A stretch of DNA of 11,298 nt from QNFN01 sp033722135 (lineage in GTDB: Bacteria; Pseudomonadota; Gammaproteobacteria; QNFN01): positions 1 to 11,298 of the forward strand of contig JAWVZO010000075.1 of assembly GCA_033722135.1 (NCBI GenBank). The letters are read 5' to 3'. A program made the translations under genes and the position numbers. How positions within the stretch are numbered: position 1 is the stretch's first letter; the number at the start of each line of letters is the position of its first letter. Positions 1 to 7,564 of the stretch are shown one piece after another. The notes beneath the pieces were generated by a model, which saw only the letters and a program-made list of their open reading frames with translations, searched no databases and had not been told where the DNA came from.

Positions 1-615
1 AAGGGCAGCATCATCTACCGTGGCGAGAACGTCCACGCACTCAACCCCTCCGAGCTGGTCAAGCGAGGGGTCATCCAGGTCATGGAAGGCCGACACTGCT
101 TCGAGCACCTGACCATCGAGGAGAACCTGCTCACCGGGGCCTACACCCGCGGCGACGGCAAGGCGGCGATCCGCGAGTCGCTGGAGAAGGTCTATCACTA
201 CTTCCCGCGGCTTCGTGAGCGGCGCGGCAGCCAGGCCGGCTACACCTCGGGCGGCGAGCAGCAGATGTGCGCCATCGGCCGCGCCCTGATGGCCAACCCG
301 AACATGATCCTCCTCGACGAGCCGTCGATGGGCCTCGCCCCGCAGCTGGTCGAGGAGATCTTCCAGATCGTCCATTCGCTCAACGAACAGGAGCGCGTCA
401 GCTTCCTGCTCGCCGAGCAGAACACCATGGTCGCGCTGCGCTTCGCGAACTACGGCTACATCCTGGAGAACGGCCGCGTGGTGATGGAGGGCGACGCCCG
501 CCGGCTCAGCGAGAACGAGGACGTCAAGGAGTTCTACCTCGGCCTGAGCACCGAGGGCCGCAAGTCCTTCAAGGACGTCAAGCACTACCGGCGCCGCAAG
601 CGCTGGCTCTCCTGA
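1..615 (+). CDS. LivF-type ABC transporter ATP-binding protein (5' end cut off)
   Basis: This is the last 204 residues of an ABC ATPase open at the window's left edge. About 50 N-terminal residues, including Walker A, are missing. Visible are the Q-loop region (VIQVMEGR, residues 24-31 of the visible part), the signature TSGGEQQ (82-88), Walker B with catalytic Glu (MILLDEP, 102-108) and an AEQN segment (138-141) where many ABC proteins have the H-loop His. The EGR motif, the EENLL segment and the EQN motif are characteristic of LivF, an ATPase subunit of branched-chain amino acid (HAAT) type importers. The tail is unusually basic (RRRKRW). The next gene, 37 nt downstream, is an acyl-CoA-ligase-like enzyme. 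Such LivF-like ATPases are often found beside acyl- or aryl-CoA ligases, so the substrate may be an aromatic or fatty acid rather than an amino acid (inference). The family call is firm and the substrate is unknown. Confidence 0.88.
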   Translation, partial: KGSIIYRGENVHALNPSELVKRGVIQVMEGRHCFEHLTIEENLLTGAYTRGDGKAAIRESLEKVYHYFPRLRERRGSQAGYTSGGEQQMCAIGRALMANPNMILLDEPSMGLAPQLVEEIFQIVHSLNEQERVSFLLAEQNTMVALRFANYGYILENGRVVMEGDARRLSENEDVKEFYLGLSTEGRKSFKDVKHYRRRKRWLS

Positions 616-652
616 GACCCGGCAAACCCAAACTACCGCGAGGATTCGCGCG

Positions 653-1897
653 ATGAACGCGCAGGACAGCTATTTCGACGCTCTCGAGACCCGCGATCCC
701 GCCGAGCGGGAGGCGCAACAGCTCCGGGCCCTGGCTCACCAGGTGGCGCACGCCAGCGCCAACGCACCGTACTACGCGGAACTCCTGGCCGACGTGGACC
801 CGCGCGCCATCGAGGGGTACGAGGCCTTCGCCGCGCTGCCGGTGACCCGGAAGTCGCAGCTCAAGGAGCACCAGCTCGCGGCGCCTCCGTTCGGCGGCCT
901 CGCGGCCGTCGCCCCGGGCGGGCTGTCGCGGATCTTCGTCTCGCCGGGGCCGATCTACGATCCCGAGGGCGACCGCATCGACTACTGGCGGCTGGGGCGC
1001 GCCATGTACGCCGCGGGGTTCCGCCACGGCGAATTGGTGCAGAACTGCTTCTCCTACCACTTCACCCCGGCCGCCTCGATGGCCGAGGGTGGCGCACGCG
1101 CCATCGGCTGCACGGTGATCCCGGCCGGCGTCGGCCAGACCGAGATGCAGGTCCAGACGATCGCCGATCTTCGGCCGCATGGCTACGTGGGCACCCCGTC
1201 ATTCCTGAAGATCATCCTCGAGAAGGGCGAGGAGATGGGCGCCGACCTCTCCAGCCTGGGCAAGGCGCTGGTCTCCGCCGAGCCGTACCCGCCGAGCCTG
1301 AGGTCCTATTTCGCCGAGCGGGGAATCGCCGGGGTGCAGTGCTATGCCACCGCCGACCTCGGGTTGATCGCCTACGAGTCGCCCGGGCAGGAAGGGCTGA
1401 TCGTCGACGAGGGCGTCTACGTCGAGATCGTTCGGCCCGGCACCGGCGACCCCGTCGCCGACGGCGAGGTCGGCGAGGTGGTCGTGACCTCGCTGGGCAG
1501 CGAGTACCCGCTGATCCGCTTCGCCACCGGCGACCTCTCCGCGGTCCTCTCGGGGACCAGCCCGTGCGGCCGCACGAACCGCCGCATCAAGGGCTGGATG
1601 GGGCGCGCCGACCAGACCACCAAGGTGCGCGGCATGTTCGTCCACCCGGAGCAGGTCGCGGCGGTGCTCGCACGCCACTCCGAGCTCGGCCGCGGGCGCC
1701 TGGTGGTGGACCGGAGCGACGAGCGCGACACCATGGTGCTCAGGGCCGAGTGCGACGGGACGCCGGAAGGCCTCGCCGCGGCGGTCGCCGAGAGCCTGCG
1801 CGAGGTGTGCAAGCTGCGCGGCGAGGTCGAACTGGTGGCGCGGGACAGCCTGCCCAACGACGGCAAGGTGATCGACGACGTCCGCAGCTACGAGTGA
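653..1897 (+). CDS. Phenylacetate-CoA ligase-like AMP-forming enzyme (PaaK/COG1541 family)
   Basis: The protein has 414 residues, close to PaaK length (about 430). Enzymes of this family activate a carboxylic acid as acyl-AMP and pass it to CoA in the cytoplasm. Visible family motifs are YATADLG (231-237; the adenylate-binding YGxxE-type position), RFATGDLS (289-296; the ribose-binding Asp motif), GRADQTTKVRGMFV (317-330; hinge) and Lys405 in LPNDGK, the expected catalytic A10 lysine. The usual Ser/Gly/Thr-rich SGTTG phosphate loop is not obvious: the matching place reads RIFVSPGPIYDPEGD (93-107). This suggests a divergent PaaK-like subgroup rather than true PaaK. The start at 653 has a GAGGA ribosome site (640-644) at 8 nt spacing. 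It probably shares an operon with the LivF-like gene upstream, and the substrate would be what that transporter brings in. I give no gene symbol because phenylacetate specificity cannot be shown. Confidence 0.82.
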   Translation: MNAQDSYFDALETRDPAEREAQQLRALAHQVAHASANAPYYAELLADVDPRAIEGYEAFAALPVTRKSQLKEHQLAAPPFGGLAAVAPGGLSRIFVSPGPIYDPEGDRIDYWRLGRAMYAAGFRHGELVQNCFSYHFTPAASMAEGGARAIGCTVIPAGVGQTEMQVQTIADLRPHGYVGTPSFLKIILEKGEEMGADLSSLGKALVSAEPYPPSLRSYFAERGIAGVQCYATADLGLIAYESPGQEGLIVDEGVYVEIVRPGTGDPVADGEVGEVVVTSLGSEYPLIRFATGDLSAVLSGTSPCGRTNRRIKGWMGRADQTTKVRGMFVHPEQVAAVLARHSELGRGRLVVDRSDERDTMVLRAECDGTPEGLAAAVAESLREVCKLRGEVELVARDSLPNDGKVIDDVRSYE

Positions 1898-2049
1898 GTC
1901 GGTCACGAGGCCGGGTTACACTGGGCCCGTGGCGCGCGGTACGCGCCCTCGACCCTGCACATGGCCCGTCGACTCCCTTACTTGGCAACCTCTTACCGTT
2001 TCCCGGGCGCCGACGCGCGTGATCCCGGGCGACCGGTGAGTGCGCGCTG
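1898..2049 (+). other. Intergenic gap with hairpins and a possible -10 box
   Basis: This 152-nt gap separates the ligase from the ABC-2 operon and probably holds the end of one transcript and the start of the next. Two adjacent GC-rich stem-loops are visible. The first pairs 1904-1912 with 1924-1931 (one bulged A, about 11-nt loop). The second pairs GGCGCG at 1931-1936 with CGCGCC at 1942-1947 (5-nt loop). Neither is followed by a T-run, so terminator function is uncertain. TACACT at 1917-1922 resembles a sigma70 -10 box, but no good -35 box lies 16-18 nt upstream. The stretch 1976-2003 is less GC-rich than its surroundings and could also hold a promoter. GGTGAG (2035-2040) is the likely ribosome site for the ATG at 2050. 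No tRNA or small ORF is evident. Confidence 0.35.
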
Positions 2050-2985
2050 ATGTCCGGCGAGCGCCTGGTCGAGGTGACGGGGCTGCGGCGTGACTACGGG
2101 GCACGCTGCGCGGTCCGCGATCTCGACTTCCACGTCGATCGCGGCGAGGTGCTCGGCCTGCTCGGCCCGAACGGCGCGGGCAAGAGCACCACGCTGCAGG
2201 TCGTCAGCGGCTGCCTCGCGCCCAGCGCCGGACGGGTGACCCTGGCGGGGCACGACGTGAACGACTCCCCGCGACGGGCCAAGGCGGCCCTCGGCTACCT
2301 CCCGGAACAGCCGCCGCTCTACCGGGGCCTGACCGTCGACGAGTACCTCGACTTCTGTGCCCGCCTCCACGGCCTGCGGGGCGCGCGGCTGCGCGCCGCG
2401 CGCGAGCGGGCCAAGGCGCGCTGCGGCTTGATCGCCGATGGGCGGCGCCTGATCGCGCAGCTCTCGAAGGGCTACCAGCAACGGGTGGGGATCGCCCAGG
2501 CGATCCTGCACGATCCGCCGGTGGTGATCCTCGACGAGCCGACGGTCGGTCTCGACCCGAACCAGATCCGCGAGATCCGCGCCCTCGTCGACGACCTGGG
2601 CGACGACCACGCCGTCATCCTCTCGACGCACATCCTTCCCGAGGTCGAGGCGGTCTGCGACCGGGTGCTGATCCTGCATCGCGGCCGGGCGGTCTACAGC
2701 GACCGGGTGACGGCGGCGGGCGACGGCGGGGGAGGCGCCGAGCTGGAGTGCGCCTTCTCCACCCCGCCGGATGCCGCGGTGCTGGCCGCGCTCGACGGCG
2801 TCGAGGCGGTCGAGCCACTCGGCGAGGGCCGCTTCGTCCTGCGCCACGGCGGGGGCCACGGGCTCGCGGAGGCCCTTGCCGCGGCCTCGGTCGAGGGCGG
2901 CTGGGGGCTGATGGAGCTGCGCCCGAGGCGCCGCTCGCTCGAGCAGCTGTTCGTTGAGCTGACCTGCCGCGAGGAACTCGCATGA
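2050..2985 (+). CDS. ABC-2 type transporter ATP-binding protein (GldA/CcmA-like)
   Basis: This is a 311-residue ABC ATPase with all motifs in order: Walker A GPNGAGKST (39-47), Q-loop Gln87, signature LSKGYQQR (138-145), Walker B VVILDEP (158-164), D-loop (GLDP, 167-170) and H-loop His194. The extra region after residue 215, with a glycine-rich linker (225-229) and about 80 residues, matches the C-terminal extension common in this subfamily. The protein would hydrolyse ATP on the cytoplasmic face and power the permease encoded next. Its stop overlaps the permease start (ATGA at 2982-2985). With the following permease, GldG-like and DUF4340 genes it fits the layout of Gld-type ABC modules, first known from Bacteroidetes gliding (GldA-GldF-GldG) but widespread in non-gliding bacteria with unknown substrate. 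Gliding should not be inferred here. Confidence 0.9.
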   Translation: MSGERLVEVTGLRRDYGARCAVRDLDFHVDRGEVLGLLGPNGAGKSTTLQVVSGCLAPSAGRVTLAGHDVNDSPRRAKAALGYLPEQPPLYRGLTVDEYLDFCARLHGLRGARLRAARERAKARCGLIADGRRLIAQLSKGYQQRVGIAQAILHDPPVVILDEPTVGLDPNQIREIRALVDDLGDDHAVILSTHILPEVEAVCDRVLILHRGRAVYSDRVTAAGDGGGGAELECAFSTPPDAAVLAALDGVEAVEPLGEGRFVLRHGGGHGLAEALAAASVEGGWGLMELRPRRRSLEQLFVELTCREELA

Positions 2986-3722
2986 GCGCGCTGGTGGTGG
3001 CCGGACGCGAGCTGCGCGGCCTGTTCGTCACGCCGTTCGGCTGGATCGCCCTGGCCGTCGCCCAGTTCGTCGCGGCCTGGCTTTTCCTCGTCCAGGTGGA
3101 GGGGTTCGTGAAGCTGCAGGCCCGTCTGGCCGCCGTGCCCGGGGCGCCCGGGGTCACCGATCTCGTAGTCGCGCCGCTGCTCGCCCAGATCGGCGTCCTG
3201 CTGCTGGTGGTCATGCCGCTGGTAAGCATGCGCGCGATCAGCGGGGAGCGGCAGGCGGGGACGCTGCCCCTGCTGCTGGCCGCGCCGCTCGGCGCGGGCG
3301 AACTGGTCCTCGGCAAGTTCCTCGCCGCGTTCGCCTTCGGCCTGCTGCTGATCGGCCTGCTCGGCCTGATGCCCCTGGCGCTGCTGACGGGCACGACCCT
3401 CGATCTCGGCAAGTTCCTGGCCGGGCTGCTCGGGCTGACGCTCCTGCTGGCCGCGGTGGCGGCGGTGGGGCTCCTGCTCTCGGCGCTGATCCACCAGCCG
3501 GCGGCCGCCGCGGCCGGCACCTTCGGCCTGCTGCTGCTGCTCTGGGTGGCCGATGCCGGTGCGCCCGCCGGGAGCGCGCTGGCGTGGATCTCGCTCAGTC
3601 ACCACCTTCAGCCCTTCCTGCGCGGGCTCGTCGACACCGCCGACATCGGCTACTACCTGATCGTCACCGTGACCTGCCTGCTGCTCAGTGCCCGGCGCCT
3701 GGAGGGAGGGCGTCGCGGATGA
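2982..3722 (+). CDS. ABC-2 type transporter permease (GldF-like)
   Basis: This is a 246-residue integral membrane protein with about six predicted helices (roughly residues 18-39, 62-83, 109-135, 145-170, 174-192 and 221-238). The segment MRAISGERQAGTLPLLLAAP (83-102) after helix 2 matches the conserved cytoplasmic loop of ABC-2 permeases (R-x-I-S-x-E-R/K-x-x-G-T-L-x-x-L-L-x-x-P). It is the membrane partner of the ATPase just upstream. The start ATG sits inside the ATPase stop, with GAGGA at 2971-2975 as ribosome site. Its own stop overlaps the next start by 4 nt (ATGA at 3719-3722). The substrate and direction cannot be read from sequence. The role as permease of this complex is strongly supported by composition, motif and position. 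Confidence 0.88.
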   Translation: MSALVVAGRELRGLFVTPFGWIALAVAQFVAAWLFLVQVEGFVKLQARLAAVPGAPGVTDLVVAPLLAQIGVLLLVVMPLVSMRAISGERQAGTLPLLLAAPLGAGELVLGKFLAAFAFGLLLIGLLGLMPLALLTGTTLDLGKFLAGLLGLTLLLAAVAAVGLLLSALIHQPAAAAAGTFGLLLLLWVADAGAPAGSALAWISLSHHLQPFLRGLVDTADIGYYLIVTVTCLLLSARRLEGGRRG

Positions 3723-5068
3723 GTCGGGAACGGACCGGGCGACAGCCGCGGGGGCGGCACGTCCAGGACGTGCTCTTCGTCCTGATGCTGCTGGTCGTCG
3801 CCGGGCTCGCCGGCTGGCTCGTCGAGCGCCACGCCCTCCGCTTCGACTGGACCCTGGCCGGGCAGCACACCCTCTCCGACGCGAGCCTGCGGGCGCTCGA
3901 GGCGTTCGACGGACCCCTCGAGATCACGCTGTTCGTCCGGCCCGGAGGTCGCATGGACGAACTCGCGGAGACCCTGCTCGCGCGCTACGCCCGCGCCCAT
4001 CCTGAGATCACGGTGGAGCGGGTCAACCCCGACCTCGCCCCCGCGCGGGTGCGCGAACTCGGCATCGGAGCCGAGGGCGAGATGGTGATCGCGCATGACG
4101 GGCGACGCGAGATCGTCCGCGCGCTGACCGAACAGGCGGTGACCCATGCCCTGATCGCGCTCGCGCGGGACGAGATGCGCGAGGTGCGTTTCCTGGCCGG
4201 GCACGGCGAGCGACGGCCCCTCGGCAAGGCGAACCACGATCTCGGCACGTTCGGCGGGGAGCTCCTGCGCTCGGGCCTGCGGCTCGAGACATTCAGCCCG
4301 GCGCTATCGGGCAGGCCGCCCGCTTCGACCGCCCTGCTGGTCGTCGCTAGCCCACGCGGCGCCCTGCTGCCGGGAGAACGCGACCGGATCGAGGCGTACC
4401 TGGAGGAGGGAGGCAACCTGCTGTGGCTGGGCGACCCCGAACTCGAGGCGGGACTCGGCCCGTTCGGAGCCTGGCTCGGCCTGCGCGCGATCGACGGCGT
4501 CGCGGTGGATGCCGGGGGCGAGGCGTACGGCCTCGGCGACCCTTCGTTCGTCGTCGTCGCCGACTATCCCGAGCACCCCGTGACCCGGGGCTTCTCGGGG
4601 GTGACGCTCTATCCGCAGGCCCAGGCGCTGGCCGTCCTGCCGGGAGGCGACTGGGAAGCCGTGCCGCTGCTGCGGACACTGCCGCGCTCCTGGATCGAGC
4701 GGGGGCCGATCGACGGGACCATCCGCCAGGATCCCGGCGAGGCCCGCGGCCCGCTGACGCTCGGCGTGGCATTGACGAGACCGCGTCCCGACGGCGGCGA
4801 GCAGCGCGTGGCGGTCATCGGTGACGGCGACTTCCTCGCCAACGCCTACCTAGGGAACGGGGGCAACCTGGAGTTCGGCCTGCGCCTGGTGAACTGGCTC
4901 GTGGCCGACGACTCGGTGGTCGAGATCCCGCCCCGGCAGGCGCCCGACCGCAACCTCGAGCTTACGGGTTCCCGGACCGCCGTGATCGCCTCGTTGTTCC
5001 TGCTTGCCGTACCGCTGGCGCTGGCGGGCCTGGGTTTCGGTACCTGGTGGCGCCGCCGGCGTCGCTGA
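3719..5068 (+). CDS. GldG-like membrane-anchored ABC auxiliary protein
   Basis: The protein has 449 residues. A short basic N-terminus is followed by one membrane helix (about 17-34), a large probably extracytoplasmic region, and a C-terminal helix (about 420-440) ending in a run of arginines. That topology, the FDWTLAGQHTLSDAS segment just after helix 1 (42-56) and the FLAGHGER segment (158-165) match the GldG / 'ABC-type uncharacterized transport system' family. The start at 3719 was chosen because it overlaps the permease stop and has a strong ribosome site (GGAGGGAGGG, 3701-3710). An in-frame extension back to 3584 would lie inside the permease gene. The protein probably forms a complex with the preceding ATPase and permease and with the DUF4340-like product. 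The biochemical role is unknown and no catalytic motif is evident. Confidence 0.82.
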   Translation: MSRERTGRQPRGRHVQDVLFVLMLLVVAGLAGWLVERHALRFDWTLAGQHTLSDASLRALEAFDGPLEITLFVRPGGRMDELAETLLARYARAHPEITVERVNPDLAPARVRELGIGAEGEMVIAHDGRREIVRALTEQAVTHALIALARDEMREVRFLAGHGERRPLGKANHDLGTFGGELLRSGLRLETFSPALSGRPPASTALLVVASPRGALLPGERDRIEAYLEEGGNLLWLGDPELEAGLGPFGAWLGLRAIDGVAVDAGGEAYGLGDPSFVVVADYPEHPVTRGFSGVTLYPQAQALAVLPGGDWEAVPLLRTLPRSWIERGPIDGTIRQDPGEARGPLTLGVALTRPRPDGGEQRVAVIGDGDFLANAYLGNGGNLEFGLRLVNWLVADDSVVEIPPRQAPDRNLELTGSRTAVIASLFLLAVPLALAGLGFGTWWRRRRR

Positions 5069-5069
5069 A

Positions 5070-5897
5070 ATGAAGCATCGCGCACGCGTGAACCTCTGGC
5101 TGCTGGCCGCGCTCGCGGGGGGCGCGTGGCTGGTCTGGCACGAGCTCCGGGAGCCGGTCGAGGCCCCGCGCGTCGAGCGGGTCACGGAGCTCGCACCGGC
5201 CGAGGTGCGCAGGCTGTCGATCGTCCGCGAGGCCGACGGCCGGGTCTTGGAGTTCCTGCGCGCGTCGGGCCGGTGGTGGCTGATGCGTGACAGCCGGTTG
5301 CCCGCAGACGCGGTGCGGGTCGGCGAGGTGCTGCGCCTCGCCGCGGCCGCGAGCGAGACTAGCTACGAGCTCGCCGACGTGGACCTGCGCGAGGTCGGGC
5401 TCGATCCTCCGCGCGCGCGCGTGGTGATCGACGGGAACGAGCTGCGGATCGGGGCCCAGGCGCCGCTGAACTACCGCCGCTACGTCGCCAGCAAGGGTCG
5501 ACTGTACCTGGTTGCCGACACCGCCTACGTTCACCTCGGCGCCGACTGGCCGGCCTTCGTCGATCCCTCGCCGCTGGCCGGCCTGCCCGAGCCGAGCGCC
5601 GTCTCGGCACCCGGCTGGAACGCGGAGCGGCGGGAAGACGGCCTCTGGCACGGTGGGGACGATCCGCGGGCGGCCGGGTACGCCACCGCATGGACGGCGC
5701 TCGTGGCCGACCTGGTGCGGGAACGCCAGCTGCCGGCGACGGCGGAGCCGGTGGCGCTGCAGTTCACCTTCGCCGACGGCTCGAAGCGGAAGCTCCTGGC
5801 CTGGTCGCGGGATGGACGCTGGTGGGTCGCCTGGAACGATGGCCCGGTGCAGTACGCCGTGCCCGCGGGCCGCGTCGACGACCTGGGGCTCGATTGA
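5070..5897 (+). CDS. DUF4340-like membrane-anchored protein
   Basis: The protein has 275 residues: one N-terminal membrane helix or uncleaved signal anchor (about 8-23), then a soluble domain expected outside the cytoplasm. The pattern of short beta-rich repeats fits DUF4340 proteins, which usually follow GldG-like genes. Examples are EFLRASGRWWLMRD near residues 60-73 and VGLDPPRARVVIDGNELRIGAQ near 109-130. The start at 5070 lies 1 nt after the GldG-like stop. A longer in-frame version from 5004 would overlap that gene and destroy the neat N-terminal anchor. Its stop overlaps the mutM start by 1 nt (TGATG). The function is unknown. The position argues for a structural or substrate-handling subunit of the ABC complex (inference). 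Confidence 0.78.
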   Translation: MKHRARVNLWLLAALAGGAWLVWHELREPVEAPRVERVTELAPAEVRRLSIVREADGRVLEFLRASGRWWLMRDSRLPADAVRVGEVLRLAAAASETSYELADVDLREVGLDPPRARVVIDGNELRIGAQAPLNYRRYVASKGRLYLVADTAYVHLGADWPAFVDPSPLAGLPEPSAVSAPGWNAERREDGLWHGGDDPRAAGYATAWTALVADLVRERQLPATAEPVALQFTFADGSKRKLLAWSRDGRWWVAWNDGPVQYAVPAGRVDDLGLD

Positions 5898-6715
5898 TGC
5901 CCGAATTGCCCGAGGTCGAGACCACGCGGCGCGGCATCGCGCCGTCGCTGGAGGGACGACGCATCGTCACGATCGAGGTCCGCCAGCCCCGCCTTCGCTG
6001 GCCGGTGCCGACGGCGCGCCTGCGCCGCGAGTTGGCCGGCCAGCGGGTGATCTCGGTCACCCGGCGGGCGAAGTACCTCCTCCTGGGCACGCCGTCCGGG
6101 ACCGCACTGCTCCATCTCGGCATGTCCGGCAGCCTGCGCGTGCTGCCGACCGGTACGCCCCCGGGCGTCCACGACCACGTCGACCTCGGGCTGGAGAACG
6201 GGCAGTGCCTCAGGCTGCACGACCCGCGCCGGTTCGGGGCATTGCTCTGGACCCGCCGCGATCCCCTCCGCCACCCGCTGCTGCGCGACCTGGGCCCCGA
6301 ACCGTTCGACCCGGCCTTCGACGGCGCCTACCTGCGCGCGCGCGCCGACGGACGCCGGATCGCCGTCAAGCCCTTCCTGATGGACGGCCGCGTCGTGGTC
6401 GGCGTGGGCAACATCTACGCGAGCGAGGCGCTGCATCGGGCCGGTATCGATCCGCGGCGGGCGGCCGGGCGGATCTCCCTGGCCCGCTACGCGCGTCTCG
6501 CCGAAACGGTGCGCAAGGTGCTCGGCGAGGCGATCGAGGTGGGGGGCACGACCCTGCGCGACTACACCGACAGCCGCGGCGAGGCCGGCTGGTTCAAAAT
6601 CCGGCTCGCCGTCTACGGTCGCGCGAACCTGCCCTGTCCCGGGTGCGGTTTCCCGTTGCGCGGCGTTCAGCTCGCGAACCGGTCGACCTTCTTCTGCAGC
6701 CGATGCCAGCGATGA
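5897..6715 (+). CDS. mutM: Formamidopyrimidine-DNA glycosylase (MutM/Fpg)
   Basis: A 272-residue base-excision repair enzyme that removes 8-oxoguanine and formamidopyrimidines and nicks the strand by beta/delta elimination. It begins MPELPEVET, giving the catalytic Pro2 nucleophile and Glu3. Other landmarks are Lys59 in RRAKY (E. coli Lys57), LGMSGSL with the intercalating Met76, HDPRRFG (109-115), Lys158 before the helix-two-turn-helix (FLMDGRVVVGVGNIYASEAL, 160-179) and a C-terminal zinc finger with Cys247, Cys250, Cys267 and Cys270. All expected functional residues are present, so the enzyme should be active. It starts within the stop of the DUF4340-like gene and so is probably co-translated with the ABC module. 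A physical link between the two functions is not implied. A strong inverted repeat begins 26 nt after its stop. Confidence 0.97.
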   Translation: MPELPEVETTRRGIAPSLEGRRIVTIEVRQPRLRWPVPTARLRRELAGQRVISVTRRAKYLLLGTPSGTALLHLGMSGSLRVLPTGTPPGVHDHVDLGLENGQCLRLHDPRRFGALLWTRRDPLRHPLLRDLGPEPFDPAFDGAYLRARADGRRIAVKPFLMDGRVVVGVGNIYASEALHRAGIDPRRAAGRISLARYARLAETVRKVLGEAIEVGGTTLRDYTDSRGEAGWFKIRLAVYGRANLPCPGCGFPLRGVQLANRSTFFCSRCQR

Positions 6716-6741
6716 CACGCGGGCCGGTGCGGGCCGTGACG

Positions 6742-6782
6742 CACGTCCTTCCCGTTCCGGGCCGGGGGACGGGAAGGGCGTG
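6742..6782 (+). promoter_or_regulatory. Strong stem-loop covering the methyltransferase ribosome site and start
   Basis: Bases 6742-6758 (CACGTCCTTCCCGTTCC) pair with 6766-6782 (GGGACGGGAAGGGCGTG): 17 consecutive pairs, 15 Watson-Crick and 2 G-U, around a 7-nt loop. The right arm contains the G-rich likely ribosome site and ends exactly on the GTG start at 6780-6782. No T-run follows, so it is a poor classical terminator on the + strand. It could end or attenuate the mutM transcript, hide the start codon, or be a dispersed palindromic element. The arms are directly visible; the function is inference. Confidence 0.55.
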
Positions 6783-7559
6783 AACGCATCGGGGAGAGAA
6801 CCGCGCGGCTACCAGAACGCCTTCTCGGATCTCGTGCCCGGGGTGTTCGACCGCGCGTCCCGGGAGCGCAAGGCGGTGACCGCGCTGCGCGTGCTCGAGG
6901 ATCGCCTGGGGCCACGCCTGGCAGATTGCCGGGTGGTCGACGTCGGCGCCTCCAGCGGCATCATCGACGCCCGCCTCGCGCCGCATGTCCGGGAGGTGGT
7001 GGGGATCGACATCGACGAGAAGGCCCTGCGCTTCGCGCGCGAGAGGGCCCCCGGCGATCGGCTGCGGTTCGCCTGCGGCGATGCGATGTCGCTGCCGCTG
7101 GCCGACGCGTCGGTCGACGTGGTCTTCTGCGCGCACGTCTACGAGCACGTTCCGGACGCCGAGCGGATGATGGCGGAGATCCACCGGGTCCTCAGGCCGG
7201 GCGGGTACTGCTATTTCGCCGCCGGCAACCGCTTCCAGCTGGTCGAGCCCCACTACCGGATTCCGCTGCTCTCCGCCATGCCGCGCTGGCTCGCCCACAG
7301 GGTGATCCGCCGGCTGGGCGTGGCCGACCACTACCACGAACTCCATCTGAGCCTCTTCGGCCTGAAGCGGCTGACCCGCCGGTTCAGGCGGCACGACTAC
7401 ACCCTGCGGCTGATCCGCGATCACCGGGCCTACGCGACCACCTACCTCCTGCCTGGCGCCCGCTGGAAGCGGGCGCTGATCCGCCGCTTCGCGGGCCTGC
7501 TCTACCCGCTGATCCCGACCTATATCTGGTTGCTCGAGAAGGAGGGGCCGTCGCCCTGA
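6780..7559 (+). CDS. Class I SAM-dependent methyltransferase (Methyltransf_11-like)
   Basis: The protein has 259 residues. It shows the class I methyltransferase core: motif I VVDVGASSG (52-60), the acidic residue after strand 2 in VVGIDID (73-79, Asp77), a motif with Asp101 (ACGDAMSLP, 98-106), and the post-motif segments VYEHVPD (120-126) and EIHRVLRPGG (133-142), typical of Methyltransf_11. It transfers a methyl group from S-adenosylmethionine to an unknown acceptor. The basic C-terminal half with an aromatic/hydrophobic patch (FAGLLYPLIPTYIWLL) might contact membrane or lipid-like substrate (speculative). GTG at 6780 is the most upstream start in this frame. If the hairpin there blocks initiation, a downstream start is possible, but motif I begins only at residue 52, so little would be lost. 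It follows mutM by 64 nt and converges on rpmG. Confidence 0.82.
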   Translation: MNASGREPRGYQNAFSDLVPGVFDRASRERKAVTALRVLEDRLGPRLADCRVVDVGASSGIIDARLAPHVREVVGIDIDEKALRFARERAPGDRLRFACGDAMSLPLADASVDVVFCAHVYEHVPDAERMMAEIHRVLRPGGYCYFAAGNRFQLVEPHYRIPLLSAMPRWLAHRVIRRLGVADHYHELHLSLFGLKRLTRRFRRHDYTLRLIRDHRAYATTYLLPGARWKRALIRRFAGLLYPLIPTYIWLLEKEGPSP

Positions 7560-7564
7560 AACGA

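Noticed and set aside
2694..3605. Two overlapping - strand frames of about 300 codons opposite the permease
   Set aside because: The translations are Gln/Arg/Ala-rich low complexity, mirror images of a Leu-rich membrane protein on the + strand.
3584..3718. In-frame upstream extension of the GldG-like protein
   Set aside because: It lies wholly inside the permease gene, is Arg/Pro/His-rich, and is replaced by a better start at 3719 with a strong ribosome site.
2050..5897. Reading the Gld-like genes as a gliding motility or nitrous-oxide (Nos) system
   Set aside because: No other gliding genes or nosZ/nosR/nosD are in the window, and the family occurs widely in non-gliding bacteria.
5531..6718. 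395-codon open frame on the - strand, antisense to the DUF4340-like gene and mutM
   Set aside because: It lies opposite two well-supported genes. Long antisense frames are expected at this GC content, and the translation shows no recognisable domain.
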